From Methylobacterium jeotgali (GTDB taxonomy: Bacteria; Pseudomonadota; Alphaproteobacteria; Rhizobiales; Beijerinckiaceae), in contig NZ_BPQR01000015.1 of NCBI RefSeq assembly GCF_022179345.1, positions 1 through 60,784 of the forward strand: a stretch of DNA of 60,784 nucleotides. The letters are read 5' to 3'. The translations under genes were made by a program, and so were the position numbers. Below, one piece after another: positions 26,392 to 34,214 of this stretch. How positions within the stretch are numbered: position 1 is the first letter of the stretch; each line of letters opens with the position of its first letter. The notes beneath the pieces are model-generated. The model was not told the origin of the DNA. It was given only the letters and a program-made list of their open reading frames with translations, and made no database searches.

Positions 26392-27588
26392 TCATTCGGC
26401 CGCCCGGCGGAGCGCCGCGGGCGAGAGGCCGGCCGCGGTCGTCTCCAGGCGTTCGACCGCCTCGGACACGTCCGCTTCCGTGATGATCAGCGGCGGCAGG
26501 AGGCGCACGACGTTGTCGCCCGCGGGGATGACGAGGAGACGGGCGGCGCGGGCCGCCGCCACGAACGCCGTGTTGGACACGGCGCATTTGAGGCCGAGCA
26601 TCAGCCCCTCGCCGCGCACCGCCTCGATCACGTCGGGGAAGCGGTCGCGCAAGGCGGCGAGCTTCTGCTTGAGCAGCAGACCCGTCCGCCGGACATGCTC
26701 GAGGAAGCCGTCGGCCAGCACCACGTCGAGGACGGCGTTGCCGACCGCCATGGCGAGCGGGTTGCCGCCGAAGGTAGTGCCATGGGTGCCCGCGGTCATG
26801 CCGCGGGCGGCCTCGCGCGTGGCAAGGCAGACGCCGAGCGGGAAGCCGCCGCCGATGCCCTTGGCCGCGCTCATGATGTCGGGGGCGATGCCCGACCACT
26901 CGTGCGCGAAGAGCTTGCCGGTGCGCCCGACGCCGGTCTGGACCTCGTCCATGATCAGCAGAAGGCCGCGTTCGTCGCAGAGCGCCCGCAGCCGCCGCAG
27001 CTCCTCGTGCGGGATCACCCGCAGGCCGCCCTCCCCCTGGATCGGCTCGATCATCAGGGCGGCGGTCTCGGGGCCGATGGCTGCCTCGAGGGCGGCGACG
27101 TCGCAGGGCGGCACCTGGTCGAAGCCCTCGACCTTCGGGCCGAAGCCCTCGATGTACTTCGCCTGTCCGCCGGCGGCGATCGTCGCCAGCGTGCGGCCGT
27201 GAAAGGCGCCCTCGAAGGTGACGATGCGGTAGCGCTCCGGATGACCTCCGGCGGCGTGGTACTTGCGCGCCATCTTGATGGCGGCCTCGTTGGCCTCCGC
27301 GCCGGAGTTGGCGAAGAAGGCGACGTCGGCGAAGGTCGCGTCCACGAGACGCCGGCCGAGGCGTTCACCCTCGGGGATCTCGAACAGGTTCGAGGTGTGC
27401 CAGAGCTTGCCGGCCTGCTCGGTGAGCGCGGCGACGAGGTGGGGATGCGCGTGGCCCAGCGCGTTCACGGCGATGCCGGCCCCGAAGTCGAGGTAGCGCT
27501 CGCCGTCGCTCGCGACGAGCCAGGCGCCCTCGCCGCGCTCGAAGGAGAGCGGCGCACGGGCGTAGGTCGGCAGCAGCGCGGAGGTCAC
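26392..27588 (-). CDS. argD: Acetylornithine aminotransferase
   Basis: This 398-aa PLP enzyme of the class-III aminotransferase group converts N-acetylglutamate semialdehyde to N-acetylornithine. Motifs include [55 protein letters not shown] and the PLP lysine in [14 protein letters not shown]. It starts with GTG at 27588 after GGAGAC. It is the first gene of the argD-argF-hslO operon and is preceded by a good -35/-10 pair and a hairpin-rich leader. Confidence 0.95.
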   Translation of the reverse strand: MTSALLPTYARAPLSFERGEGAWLVASDGERYLDFGAGIAVNALGHAHPHLVAALTEQAGKLWHTSNLFEIPEGERLGRRLVDATFADVAFFANSGAEANEAAIKMARKYHAAGGHPERYRIVTFEGAFHGRTLATIAAGGQAKYIEGFGPKVEGFDQVPPCDVAALEAAIGPETAALMIEPIQGEGGLRVIPHEELRRLRALCDERGLLLIMDEVQTGVGRTGKLFAHEWSGIAPDIMSAAKGIGGGFPLGVCLATREAARGMTAGTHGTTFGGNPLAMAVGNAVLDVVLADGFLEHVRRTGLLLKQKLAALRDRFPDVIEAVRGEGLMLGLKCAVSNTAFVAAARAARLLVIPAGDNVVRLLPPLIITEADVSEAVERLETTAAGLSPAALRRAAE

Positions 27589-27611
27589 GGATCCGGTCTC
27601 CAGGGTTGCGC

Positions 27612-27670
27612 TTTCGGCCCTCGGGCGCGGGAGGCCCGAAACGAAAGTGCCGCCTCGGGAGGGGCGGCAC
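27612..27670 (-). promoter_or_regulatory. Tandem-hairpin leader of the argD mRNA
   Basis: Between the predicted transcription start (about 27671) and the argD GTG there are two adjacent stems. The first pairs GTGCCGCC with GGCGGCAC (27647-27654 with 27663-27670). The second is an 11-bp stem with one mismatch (27612-27622 with 27631-27641). Together they fill most of an 84-nt leader and end about 23 nt before the start codon. This could be a folding leader or attenuator for the arginine genes. I recognise no known riboswitch class. Confidence 0.45.
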
Positions 27671-27677
27671 GCGCGCG

Positions 27678-27706
27678 ATTACTATGAAACGGGGCCGTCC
27701 TGTCAA
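27678..27706 (-). promoter_or_regulatory. Sigma-70-type promoter of argD-argF-hslO
   Basis: On the minus strand a perfect TTGACA (27706-27701) is followed after 16 or 17 bp by TAGTAA/AGTAAT (27684-27678). Such a consensus -35 is rare in this GC-rich window. The start would be near 27671, just before the leader hairpins. Confidence 0.65.
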
Positions 27707-27827
27707 TCTTGCGCGGGGTTCGGAGGCGGCGGAAACCGCCGCTTGCGGTGAGCCGGCTGCCTGTGCTCAGTCCCGGCTCCGGGGCCTCGACGGCCCTGGT
27801 CCGCACGGAATCGGCAAGGGAGACTCG

Positions 27828-28301
27828 ATGTCCACCGTCAAGGAACGTCTGGAGCGGCTCGGGCTCACCCTGCCGAAGGCGGCCGCGCCCGTGGCCAACT
27901 ACGTGCCCTTCGTGCGCAGCGGCAACCTCGTGGTGATCTCGGGCCAGATCTGCTTCGGCCCGGACGGCAAGCTCGACCCGGCGCATGTCGGCAAGCTCGG
28001 CGCCGAGGTCTCGGCGGAGGCCGGCATCGCGGCGGCCCGGCTCTGCGCCATCAACGTGCTGGCGCAGGTGCAGGCGGCGGTGGGCGACCTCGACCACGGC
28101 GTCGTCCAGTGCATCCGGCTCGGCGGCTTCATCAACGCCGTGCCGAGCTTTTCCGGCCTCGCCCCGATCATGAACGGCGCCTCCGATCTCATGGTCGACG
28201 TGCTGGGCGACCGCGGTCGCCACGCCCGCTCGACCGTCGGCGTCGCCGAGCTGCCCCTCGACGCGGCCGTCGAGGTCGAGGCGCTGTTCGAGGTCCGCTG
28301 A
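27828..28301 (+). CDS. RidA family protein
   Basis: This 157-aa protein belongs to the RidA/YjgF/YER057c/UK114 family, which hydrolyses reactive enamine and imine intermediates. It is the longer (150-aa) subgroup found next to glycerophosphodiesterase genes in alphaproteobacteria. Segments include YVPFVRSGNLVVISGQICFGPDGKL and LGDRGRHARSTVGVAELPLDAAVEVEALFEV. The catalytic arginine of classic RidA is in the R(H/S)AR region here. ATG at 27828 follows GGGAGA. The next gene begins two bases after its stop. Confidence 0.9.
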   Translation: MSTVKERLERLGLTLPKAAAPVANYVPFVRSGNLVVISGQICFGPDGKLDPAHVGKLGAEVSAEAGIAAARLCAINVLAQVQAAVGDLDHGVVQCIRLGGFINAVPSFSGLAPIMNGASDLMVDVLGDRGRHARSTVGVAELPLDAAVEVEALFEVR

Positions 28302-28303
28302 CG

Positions 28304-29047
28304 ATGCCCGCGCCCGGCTGGCTCGTCGCGCGCCCGATCGCTCATCGCGGGCTGCATGCCCGCGACGGCCGCCCGGAGAACACGCTCGCGGCGGCGCGGG
28401 CGGCGGTCGCGGCCGGCTACGCCATCGAGTGCGACGTGCGCCTGAGCGGCGACGGGCAGGTCATGGTGTTCCACGACGAGACCCTCGGCCGCCTCACCGG
28501 CGCAGCGGGCCGCGTCGATGCCACCCCGGCCTCCGTCCTCGCGGGTCTGAAGGTGCTCGGCACGGCCGAGACGATCCCGACGCTCGGCGACCTCCTCGCA
28601 ACGGTCGGCGGCCGCGTGCCCCTCGTGGTCGAGCTGAAATCCGACTACTCGGGCGACCCTGGGCTCGCTCGCCGCGTCGCGGAGATGGTCGCGGGCTATG
28701 ACGGCCCGCTGGCGCTCAAATCCTTCGATCCCGCCATCGTTGGGCAGCTACGCCCCCTCGCCCCGGAGCGCCCTCGCGGGATCGTCGCCGAAGCGACCCA
28801 GGACGATCCCGCCTACGCGCTCCTCCCCGAGGGGCTGCGGCGCGCGCTCGCCAACCTCCTGCATCTCGGCGAAAGCCGGCCCGACTTCCTCTCCTGGCGC
28901 GTCGGCGACCTGCCCCACGCCGCCCCCTATCTCTGCCGTCACCTCGGCCGGATGCCGGTGATGACCTGGACGGTGCGCAGCCCCGAACAGGCCGAACACG
29001 CCCGCCGCCACGCCGATCAGATCGTGTTCGAGGGGTTTCTGGTGTAG
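28304..29047 (+). CDS. Glycerophosphodiester phosphodiesterase family protein
   Basis: This 247-aa GDPD-fold enzyme has the active-site motif IAHRGLHARDGRPENTLAA near residue 12, the metal site IECDVRLSGDGQVMVFHDE (with His near 56), and a terminal barrel strand PVMTWTVRSPEQA. No signal peptide is seen, so it should act in the cytoplasm on deacylated phospholipids. It is co-transcribed with the RidA gene. Its stop lies only seven bases from the left copy of the att-like repeat, so the inserted element sits directly after it. Confidence 0.87.
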   Translation: MPAPGWLVARPIAHRGLHARDGRPENTLAAARAAVAAGYAIECDVRLSGDGQVMVFHDETLGRLTGAAGRVDATPASVLAGLKVLGTAETIPTLGDLLATVGGRVPLVVELKSDYSGDPGLARRVAEMVAGYDGPLALKSFDPAIVGQLRPLAPERPRGIVAEATQDDPAYALLPEGLRRALANLLHLGESRPDFLSWRVGDLPHAAPYLCRHLGRMPVMTWTVRSPEQAEHARRHADQIVFEGFLV

Positions 29048-29053
29048 ATCGCC

Positions 29054-29078
29054 GGAGAGATTGGTGGGCCCGGCAGGA
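29054..29078. repeat. attL-like copy of the 25-bp direct repeat
   Basis: It is identical to 30695-30719 and repeats the 3' end of the tRNA gene without the rest of the tRNA. It lies seven bases after the glycerophosphodiesterase stop codon. Bases 29063-29068 (TGGTGG) also pair with CCACCA shortly downstream, possibly part of a recombinase arm site. Confidence 0.75.
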
Positions 29079-29406
29079 GCGTCCACCAGAACCGGTTGCA
29101 AAGCCTAGGATCAGAACGGATCACTAGCGGGCACGCTGTTGGTGTCCCACCTTAATGTCTCGCCTGTGTATGCCGCCCAGTGCCTTATAGGGTCAAACTT
29201 GCGCGCATCCGCAATCATATTGCGGATGCGCGCATTACGCATGCTTATTTGTTACCTGCTCAAGATTTTTGGAGATGTGTTCTACAATCGGAAGCATGAC
29301 GAAGATCGAGGCACGTTTGAGATGCTGGTCAAACGATGTAAAAAATTTGACACTTACCTGCGTATCAGCCTGTAAATTTGCAGACGCATCACAGTCGAGG
29401 ACGACA
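29079..29406. other. Gene-poor, AT-richer start of the inserted element
   Basis: This 328-bp stretch has no convincing gene. A 78-codon open frame at 29139-29375 lacks a good ribosome-binding site and looks accidental. The stretch holds the 15-bp palindrome at 29201-29233 and a TTATTTGTTACC-type AT-rich run, and probably contains the promoter of the methyltransferase gene at 29407. Confidence 0.6.
29201..29233. repeat. Perfect 15-bp inverted repeat with 3-base loop
   Basis: GCGCGCATCCGCAAT and ATTGCGGATGCGCGC flank CAT. The stem is perfect and GC-rich inside an AT-rich patch. It is about 175 bp upstream of the methyltransferase gene. It could be an operator for a dimeric regulator, a terminator of upstream transcription, or part of a recombination site; the following bases contain no strong T-run. 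Confidence 0.7.
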
Positions 29407-30261
29407 ATGGAACGCTGCCGCCTTTGCCACGGACCGACGACAGAGCTGTTTAATTTGCAGGTGCTTGGCCGCTACGACGTTCGTTACTTTGAGTGCAAAA
29501 GCTGTGGCAGTGCGCAGACCGAGGTGCCTTACTGGCTGAAGGATGCTTACGCTATTCCGGGAGTCCATGTTGATGTTGGCCAAGCTGCCCGCGTCGTAGC
29601 AACATGGCTGCGTCTGAATTCGATGTTGGAGCAAATTGGTTTCGACAAGGACCTTGTCGGAGTGGATTACGGCGGTGCGGCCGGCCTGCTTACGCGTCTG
29701 ATGCGCGACAGCGGCTACAACTTTTATGCCTATGACACATACGATGACTCGAAATACGCGAACTACTTCCGTATCGCGACGTTCACGCAATGCAAGCCGG
29801 CGATCGTGACTGCGTTCGAGGTTTTCGAGCACTTCCCAGATCCGCGGACTTCACTGCTCGAGATTTTCGACAGCGGAGCCGATCTCGTCATATTCTCGGC
29901 CGTCTTCTACGAGCAGCAAGGGCCGGAATGGCCGTACCTGATCCCGTTCTGCGGCCAGCACGTTTTCTTCTATTCGCAGCGAGGCTTGGAAAGCTTTGCA
30001 AGTGAACACGGCTTCGACATGCGGCGAGTGCATGATTTTTGGGTGCTTGTCCGCCGGGGTACTCGGTACGAGACTGAAATCTATGAGGGCAGCATCAAGC
30101 ACATCGACGCAAAATTCGCTGGTGACCATGTCCAGATGGTCGGCTGGGCCACGAGCGCAACAGTCCGCGACTTCGACTACGCCAAGGCGCGGTTTGAAAG
30201 GGAACTGCCTCTATATGTGAAGAAGCGAGGCTGGTTCGATTGGCTCAGCAGGAAACGGTAG
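29407..30261 (+). CDS. Zinc-ribbon class I SAM-dependent methyltransferase
   Basis: This 284-aa protein has an N-terminal four-cysteine knuckle (Cys4, Cys7, Cys30, Cys33; CRLC and CKSC) typical of sugar C-methyltransferase relatives. It is followed by SAM motif I, GVDYGGAAGLLTRLM (85-99), an acidic YDTYDD and the EVFEHFPDP motif. ATG at 29407 after CGAGGACGAC fits the knuckle at residue 4; the frame stays open upstream without homology. Codon use is less GC-biased than neighbours, so the gene was probably acquired. Related enzymes modify surface polysaccharide sugars, but here no sugar genes are adjacent, so the substrate is unknown. Confidence 0.85.
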   Translation: MERCRLCHGPTTELFNLQVLGRYDVRYFECKSCGSAQTEVPYWLKDAYAIPGVHVDVGQAARVVATWLRLNSMLEQIGFDKDLVGVDYGGAAGLLTRLMRDSGYNFYAYDTYDDSKYANYFRIATFTQCKPAIVTAFEVFEHFPDPRTSLLEIFDSGADLVIFSAVFYEQQGPEWPYLIPFCGQHVFFYSQRGLESFASEHGFDMRRVHDFWVLVRRGTRYETEIYEGSIKHIDAKFAGDHVQMVGWATSATVRDFDYAKARFERELPLYVKKRGWFDWLSRKR

Positions 30262-30362
30262 TTCTCGGACGCGACTATGCGCACTATGTCTCGGTGCGCC
30301 CAGACACGAGAACATGCGCGATCTCCCAAGGGGGATCGCCCGTCGAGAATCTGTGCACCTCG

Positions 30363-30633
30363 TCCTTGCTTTGTGGTCTGCCAGGTCTCGGAAGTGCAGT
30401 TCCGGCGCCTTTCGCAGGTCGTCGTAACCCGTCGCCCTAGCGTGTCCGTGCCCGTACTCAATGGCTGATTCGGACAGCATCCGTGCCAGCTTGAGTGCCT
30501 GCTTCGGGTCACGGGTGCCAAGGGACGGCTTGAGGAAAACGGGCTTACCCGGAGGCTCTGTGGCGCTTGGGAGATGCTGCCGTATGTAGAAGATCCCATG
30601 CCGGGGTCGGGTCAGATAGGTCGGATTGCGCAA
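30363..30633 (-). pseudogene. Truncated tyrosine recombinase (phage-type integrase), N-terminal fragment
   Basis: From ATG at 30633 the frame reads as an integrase N-terminus: a TYLTRPRHGIFYIRQHLP start, then SLGTRDPKQALKLARML and a YDDLRKAPELHFRDL region, about 90 residues. After about 30363 the open frame continues to 30211 with unrelated sequence. The catalytic domain with its Arg and Tyr residues is absent. It points away from the tRNA and starts 62 bp from the att-like repeat, the usual location of the integrase in such elements. The breakpoint suggests a deletion that removed the rest of the element. Confidence 0.75.
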
Positions 30634-30694
30634 TCCCGAGACCCCCTCGGGTGTCCCACCGGCAAGCCTTCATGCCCCAAGGCATTGCATCTAA

Positions 30695-30719
30695 GGAGAG
30701 ATTGGTGGGCCCGGCAGGA
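30695..30719. repeat. attR-like copy of the 25-bp direct repeat, overlapping the tRNA 3' end
   Basis: Bases 30703-30719 are the last 17 nt of the tRNA gene including CCA; the other eight lie just downstream. The sequence equals 29054-29078, and the copies diverge at the next base on either side. Confidence 0.78.
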
Positions 30720-30778
30720 CTCGAACCTGCAACCAGACCGTTATGAGCGGTCGGCTCTAACCATTGAGCTACAGACCC
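30703..30778 (-). tRNA. tRNA with CAU anticodon (Ile2 more likely than elongator Met)
   Basis: A full cloverleaf can be folded: acceptor GGGTCTG with CGGGCCC (two G-T pairs), D arm TAGCTCAATGGTTAGAGC, anticodon stem GACCG with CGGTC and loop CTCATAA (anticodon CAT at 30743-30745), T arm GCAGG-TTCGAGT-CCTGC, and encoded CCA. The D arm and the GGTTGCAGG region resemble bacterial tRNA-Ile2, whose C34 is changed to lysidine to read AUA. Elongator Met cannot be excluded. Its 3' end is used as an integration site. Confidence 0.9.
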
Positions 30779-30974
30779 GGACCCTCGTGCTCCGAGGGGT
30801 TTTCGCGCTGCCGGACCGTTCGCGCCGCGGCGGCGGATCGGAGACGGATGCGCATCGAGCGAGGTAGCCCGGCCTCGGGCCTTCAGCAAGGGCCTCACGG
30901 GGCCGGTTCGGCCGCGCGTCGAAACGGCATCGGCAGCGCACGCGGTTCGCGCGGCGCGGCCGATCGGGTGTCGG

Positions 30975-31001
30975 GCGCCGCGCCGATCATCGGCGCGGCG
31001 C
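30975..31001. terminator. Strong hairpin after the exported esterase gene
   Basis: A 13-bp perfect stem (30975-30987 with 30989-31001) has almost no loop. It lies ten bases beyond the stop of the minus-strand esterase gene and fits a terminator or a mRNA-stabilising 3' structure. Confidence 0.6.
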
Positions 31002-31010
31002 TTCCGGCGA

Positions 31011-32168
31011 TCACCTCGCCGGAGCGGCCGTTCCGGTGGCGGTGCCGGCGAAGGCCTTCTTCAGGTCGGCGACGACGGCGTCCTCGGCCTGCCTGGCCTT
31101 GGCCACGACGGTGCCCATGCCGAAGAACTCGTGCGTGACGCCCGCGTAGTCCCGGTGCTCCACGGTCACCCCCGCGGCCTTCAGCTTCTCGGCCAGGCCC
31201 TTGCCGTCGTCGCGGAGCGGATCGATCTCCGCGGTCACCACGGTGAAGGGCGGCAGGTTCTTGAGGTCCGCCTTGCCGACGATGTCGAGGCGCGGGTCGG
31301 CGCGGTCGGAATCTTGGCTCACGACGTGGTCGTAGAACCAGGCCATGGTGTCCCTGTCGAGGGGCTTGGTGCTGGTGTTGGCCTTGTAGGACTCCGTATC
31401 GAGATTGGTGCCGGCCATCGGGTAGACCGCGACGACGTGGAGCGGTGCGGCTGCCTTGCCGTCGCGGGCCTGGATCGCGATGTTGGTCGCGAGGTTGCCG
31501 CCGGCGCTCTCGCCGAGCAGCGCCACCCGCGCCGGGTCCCCGCCGAACGAGGCGGCGTTGGCGAGCGCCCATTGGTAGGCGGCGAGCGCGTCCTCGTGCT
31601 GGGCCGGGAACTTCGCCTCCGGCGCGTGCCGGTACTCGACCGAGACGACGACCGCGTTGGCGCCCTTGGCGATGGCCCGCGGCGTCGCGTCGTACACGTC
31701 GCGGTCGGCGATCACGAAGCCGCCGCCATGGTAGTAGACCACGACCGGCAGCGGGCCGCTCGCGCCGTCGGGCGTGTAGATGCGCACCGGCTGCGTGCCG
31801 CCCGCGGTCTCGTAGGCCGCCTCCTTGGTGGCGACGCCGGGCAGCGGCGCCGCGCTCTTGCCCTGTTCCTCGAGGTACGCGCGCACGCCGTCGGCGGCGC
31901 TCGGCTGCCTGCGGGCCTCCTCCGGCGAGAGCTTGGCGATCGGCTTCGGGTCGAGCTTCTTCATGGCGTCGAGCACGTGCTTCATGTCGACGTCGAGCCG
32001 GGCCATCGGCGAGCCGGTGACCGTCGAGACCGCGGCGTCGAGCCGGTCCTTGAGGGTCGGCTTCGCCTGGCCCGGGCTCTCCTGCGCGGGCGCCTGGGCA
32101 AGAGCAAGCGTGCCGGTCGGCAGGACGAAGGCGCAGGCGAGCAGGCTCGCGCGGAGATGATGCCTCAT
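31011..32168 (-). CDS. Exported alpha/beta hydrolase of the hormone-sensitive lipase family
   Basis: This 385-aa protein has a signal peptide (hydrophobic 7-24, cleavage near LALAQ) and a linker, followed by an HSL-type esterase domain. The oxyanion motif VVYYHGGGFV, the nucleophile GESAGGNLA, an acidic TAEIDPLRDDG and the catalytic histidine in GVTHEFFGM are in family order. It should hydrolyse short-chain esters in the periplasm. It starts with ATG at 32168 and appears monocistronic. The region between it and the tRNA contains only the terminator hairpin. Confidence 0.88.
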   Translation of the reverse strand: MRHHLRASLLACAFVLPTGTLALAQAPAQESPGQAKPTLKDRLDAAVSTVTGSPMARLDVDMKHVLDAMKKLDPKPIAKLSPEEARRQPSAADGVRAYLEEQGKSAAPLPGVATKEAAYETAGGTQPVRIYTPDGASGPLPVVVYYHGGGFVIADRDVYDATPRAIAKGANAVVVSVEYRHAPEAKFPAQHEDALAAYQWALANAASFGGDPARVALLGESAGGNLATNIAIQARDGKAAAPLHVVAVYPMAGTNLDTESYKANTSTKPLDRDTMAWFYDHVVSQDSDRADPRLDIVGKADLKNLPPFTVVTAEIDPLRDDGKGLAEKLKAAGVTVEHRDYAGVTHEFFGMGTVVAKARQAEDAVVADLKKAFAGTATGTAAPAR

Positions 32169-32338
32169 CGAATTCTCTCGGATGCGGCCTCGGACGGCGG
32201 CGCCGGTCTCGAGACCCGTTGCTGACGTGGATGCGAGGCCAACGTCGCGGGGCGCACCCGGTTCAAAAGCTCCAGCGCGGGCTCCCTGGCACGTTCGTGC
32301 TAAGCCTTTTCGTCCATCAACGATTCGTGAGGGACGAC

Positions 32339-32863
32339 ATGCTGGGTGGGATCGGCGGCTGGATTGTCGGAAAGCTCAAGTATCTTCTTCTGATCGCGGC
32401 CGTCGGCGGCCCGATCGTCGCCTGGTCGAGCTGGGAGGACGGGCAGCGCCGCCGCGAGGTCGAGGCGAAGGGCCAGACCGCCACCGCCACCATCGATGGC
32501 GCCACCCGCACCAAACGCCGGCGCAGCGGCACCAGCTACAGGGTGCATCTCAGTTGGACCGACACGGCGGGTCAGACTCACGCCGCCAAGGACGTGCCGA
32601 TCTCCCGCGGCATGGCTGACCGAATCATCGTCGATGATCGGATCCAGGTCGACACCCTACCGATCAGGTATCTCGCGGAGGGCGGTGCCGCCGACAGGCT
32701 GGAGGCGGGCGAGAACGTCATCGTCGTCGATGACGAGGCCTCCCAGCTGCAGACCGACGACGAGATGATCACTATCGGCATCGGCGCTGGCATCGTTGGC
32801 GCCCTCGGATCGGCCTTGCTGTTCTGGCTCGGACGGCGGCGGCCGCAGGCGCAGCCGGCCTGA
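32339..32863 (+). CDS. Membrane protein with DUF3592-like domain
   Basis: This 174-aa protein has an N-terminal transmembrane segment (about 14-30), an extracytoplasmic beta-rich domain containing ATATIDGATRTKRRRSG and SYRVHLSWTDTAG, and a C-terminal transmembrane segment (about 146-164) with a basic tail. The arrangement is like DUF3592 proteins. ATG at 32339 follows GAGGGA; the frame is open further upstream without a credible start. Function unknown. It converges with the next minus-strand gene. Confidence 0.7.
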   Translation: MLGGIGGWIVGKLKYLLLIAAVGGPIVAWSSWEDGQRRREVEAKGQTATATIDGATRTKRRRSGTSYRVHLSWTDTAGQTHAAKDVPISRGMADRIIVDDRIQVDTLPIRYLAEGGAADRLEAGENVIVVDDEASQLQTDDEMITIGIGAGIVGALGSALLFWLGRRRPQAQPA

Positions 32864-32893
32864 GCGACAAGCCAGCTGCGAAGGGAACGGCCA

Positions 32894-32916
32894 GCGCATC
32901 CCGCGAGGGGATGCGC
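32894..32916. terminator. Bidirectional hairpin between converging genes
   Basis: GCGCATCCC and GGGATGCGC pair over a 5-base loop in the 67-bp gap between the DUF3592-like gene and the gene ending at 32931. Confidence 0.6.
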
Positions 32917-32930
32917 CGGTCCGCGGCTCG

Positions 32931-33329
32931 CTACGCCAGGATCGGCGCGGTCTCGAACAGGAAGCCGTCGACGGCCGGGATCGTCACGGCAAGCGAGCCG
33001 GCATAGGCGGGCTTCGTCAGGCGCCAGGGATGGTTCGTGGCGGCGCGGATCGCCTCGGAGGGGCGCAGGCGCCGGGCGCGGCCGTCCGCGTCCACCTCCT
33101 CGACGGTGAGGAAGCCGTAGACCAGGAGCCGCGAGGCGGCGAGCTTGGTGTCGCGGTCGCCCGCGGCCACGGCGAGCGCGCCGCTCGCGTAGACCGCGTC
33201 CATCAGCGCGCGCTGCTCGCTGCGGCGGCGGATCTGGCTCTCGGCGATCCCGGGATAGGCGGCAGGGCGCGCGGCCCCCGCCCGGCGGAAGGGCACGACG
33301 TTGTCCGCGGCCCCGGAGACGCAACCCAT
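32931..33329 (-). CDS. Conserved-looking protein of unknown function
   Basis: This 132-aa soluble protein starts most plausibly with ATG at 33329 (MGCVSGAADNVVPFRRAG). It is rich in Arg and Ala in the N-terminal third, with a middle segment TKLAASRLLVYGFLTVEEVD and a C-terminal LTKPAYAGSLAVTIPAVDGF. No motif, signal or membrane segment is evident. I do not recognise the family. Coding bias is like that of neighbours and the frame is intact. Confidence 0.55.
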   Translation of the reverse strand: MGCVSGAADNVVPFRRAGAARPAAYPGIAESQIRRRSEQRALMDAVYASGALAVAAGDRDTKLAASRLLVYGFLTVEEVDADGRARRLRPSEAIRAATNHPWRLTKPAYAGSLAVTIPAVDGFLFETAPILA

Positions 33330-33473
33330 ACGCTTCACCCGCGTGCCGACGCGACGACTCGGGCCGGGCGGATGGCACGTGAGGTCGCGTCCCGGCGATC
33401 GGGAGACTCCTCCGATTCGGCTTAACCCGCGCTTAGCCATGCGCGGGGACCTCGCGTCCCGGAACGGGGCGCG

Positions 33474-34133
33474 TCAGGCGAGCGCCACCGTATAGTCGGC
33501 CTCGGTGCGGGCGCGGATGTCGGCCTCCGTCACGCCCTCGGCGAGCTCGATCAGGCGCATGCCGCCCTCGCCCCGCTTGTCGATGGTGAAGACGCCGAGA
33601 TCGGTGATGACCATGTCGACGACCCGCGTGCCGGTGAGCGGCAGGTCGCAGGCTTTGAGGAGCTTGGCGCTCTCGGAGCCGTCCTTGTTCTTGGCTACGT
33701 GCTCCATGACCACGACGACGCGCTTGACGCCGGCCACGAGGTCCATGGCCCCGCCCATGCCCTTCACCATCTTGCCGGGGATCATCCAGTTGGCGAGGTC
33801 GCCGTTCTCGGCCACCTGCATGGCGCCGAGGATCGACAGGTTGATGTGCCCGCCCCGGATCATCCCGAACGAGTCCGCCGAGGAGAAGTAGCTCGTCGTC
33901 GGCAGCGCGGTGATGGTCTGCTTGCCGGCGTTGATGAGGTCGGCGTCCTCCTCGCCCTCGTAGGGGAAGGGCCCCATGCCGAGCATGCCGTTCTCCGACT
34001 GGAGCTGCACCGACATGCCCTCGGGGATGAAGTTCGAGACGAGCGTCGGGATGCCGATGCCGAGGTTCACGTAGAACCCGTCCTGCAGCTCCCTCGCCGC
34101 GCGCGCCGCCATCTCGTCGCGGGTCCAGGCCAT
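33474..34133 (-). CDS. scoB: 3-oxoacid CoA-transferase subunit B
   Basis: This 219-aa subunit carries the catalytic glutamate in SENGMLGMGP and the glycine-rich GIGIPTLVSNFIPEG and GGAMDLVAGVKR motifs. With subunit A it transfers CoA from succinyl-CoA to acetoacetate, feeding ketone bodies or PHB-derived carbon into acetyl-CoA. It lies 81 bp after scoA on the same strand and should share its transcript. ATG at 34133 is preceded by AAGGAGAC. Confidence 0.94.
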   Translation of the reverse strand: MAWTRDEMAARAARELQDGFYVNLGIGIPTLVSNFIPEGMSVQLQSENGMLGMGPFPYEGEEDADLINAGKQTITALPTTSYFSSADSFGMIRGGHINLSILGAMQVAENGDLANWMIPGKMVKGMGGAMDLVAGVKRVVVVMEHVAKNKDGSESAKLLKACDLPLTGTRVVDMVITDLGVFTIDKRGEGGMRLIELAEGVTEADIRARTEADYTVALA

Positions 34134-34214
34134 GGGGGTCTCCTTGAAATCTTGCGCGCCGTCGTTCCGATTGTCGCGCGCCGCCGGTTCGGCCGGCGCG
34201 CGGTCTCGCCTGCC

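Larger units (their letters stand above)
29054..30719. mobile_element. Remnant of a tRNA-targeted integrative element (1.6 kb)
   Basis: A 25-bp perfect direct repeat bounds this stretch (29054-29078 and 30695-30719). The right copy covers the last 17 nt of a CAU tRNA gene plus 8 nt downstream, the usual attachment site of tyrosine recombinases. Between the copies, base composition is clearly less GC-rich, especially 29090-29400. A methyltransferase gene and the 5' piece of an integrase gene, starting 62 bp from the right repeat, lie inside. Only a fragment of the integrase remains, so the element is probably no longer mobile by itself. Confidence 0.78.

Noticed and set aside
29139..29375. 78-codon open frame at the start of the element
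   Set aside because: There is no ribosome-binding site, it spans the 15-bp palindrome and its composition is not protein-like.
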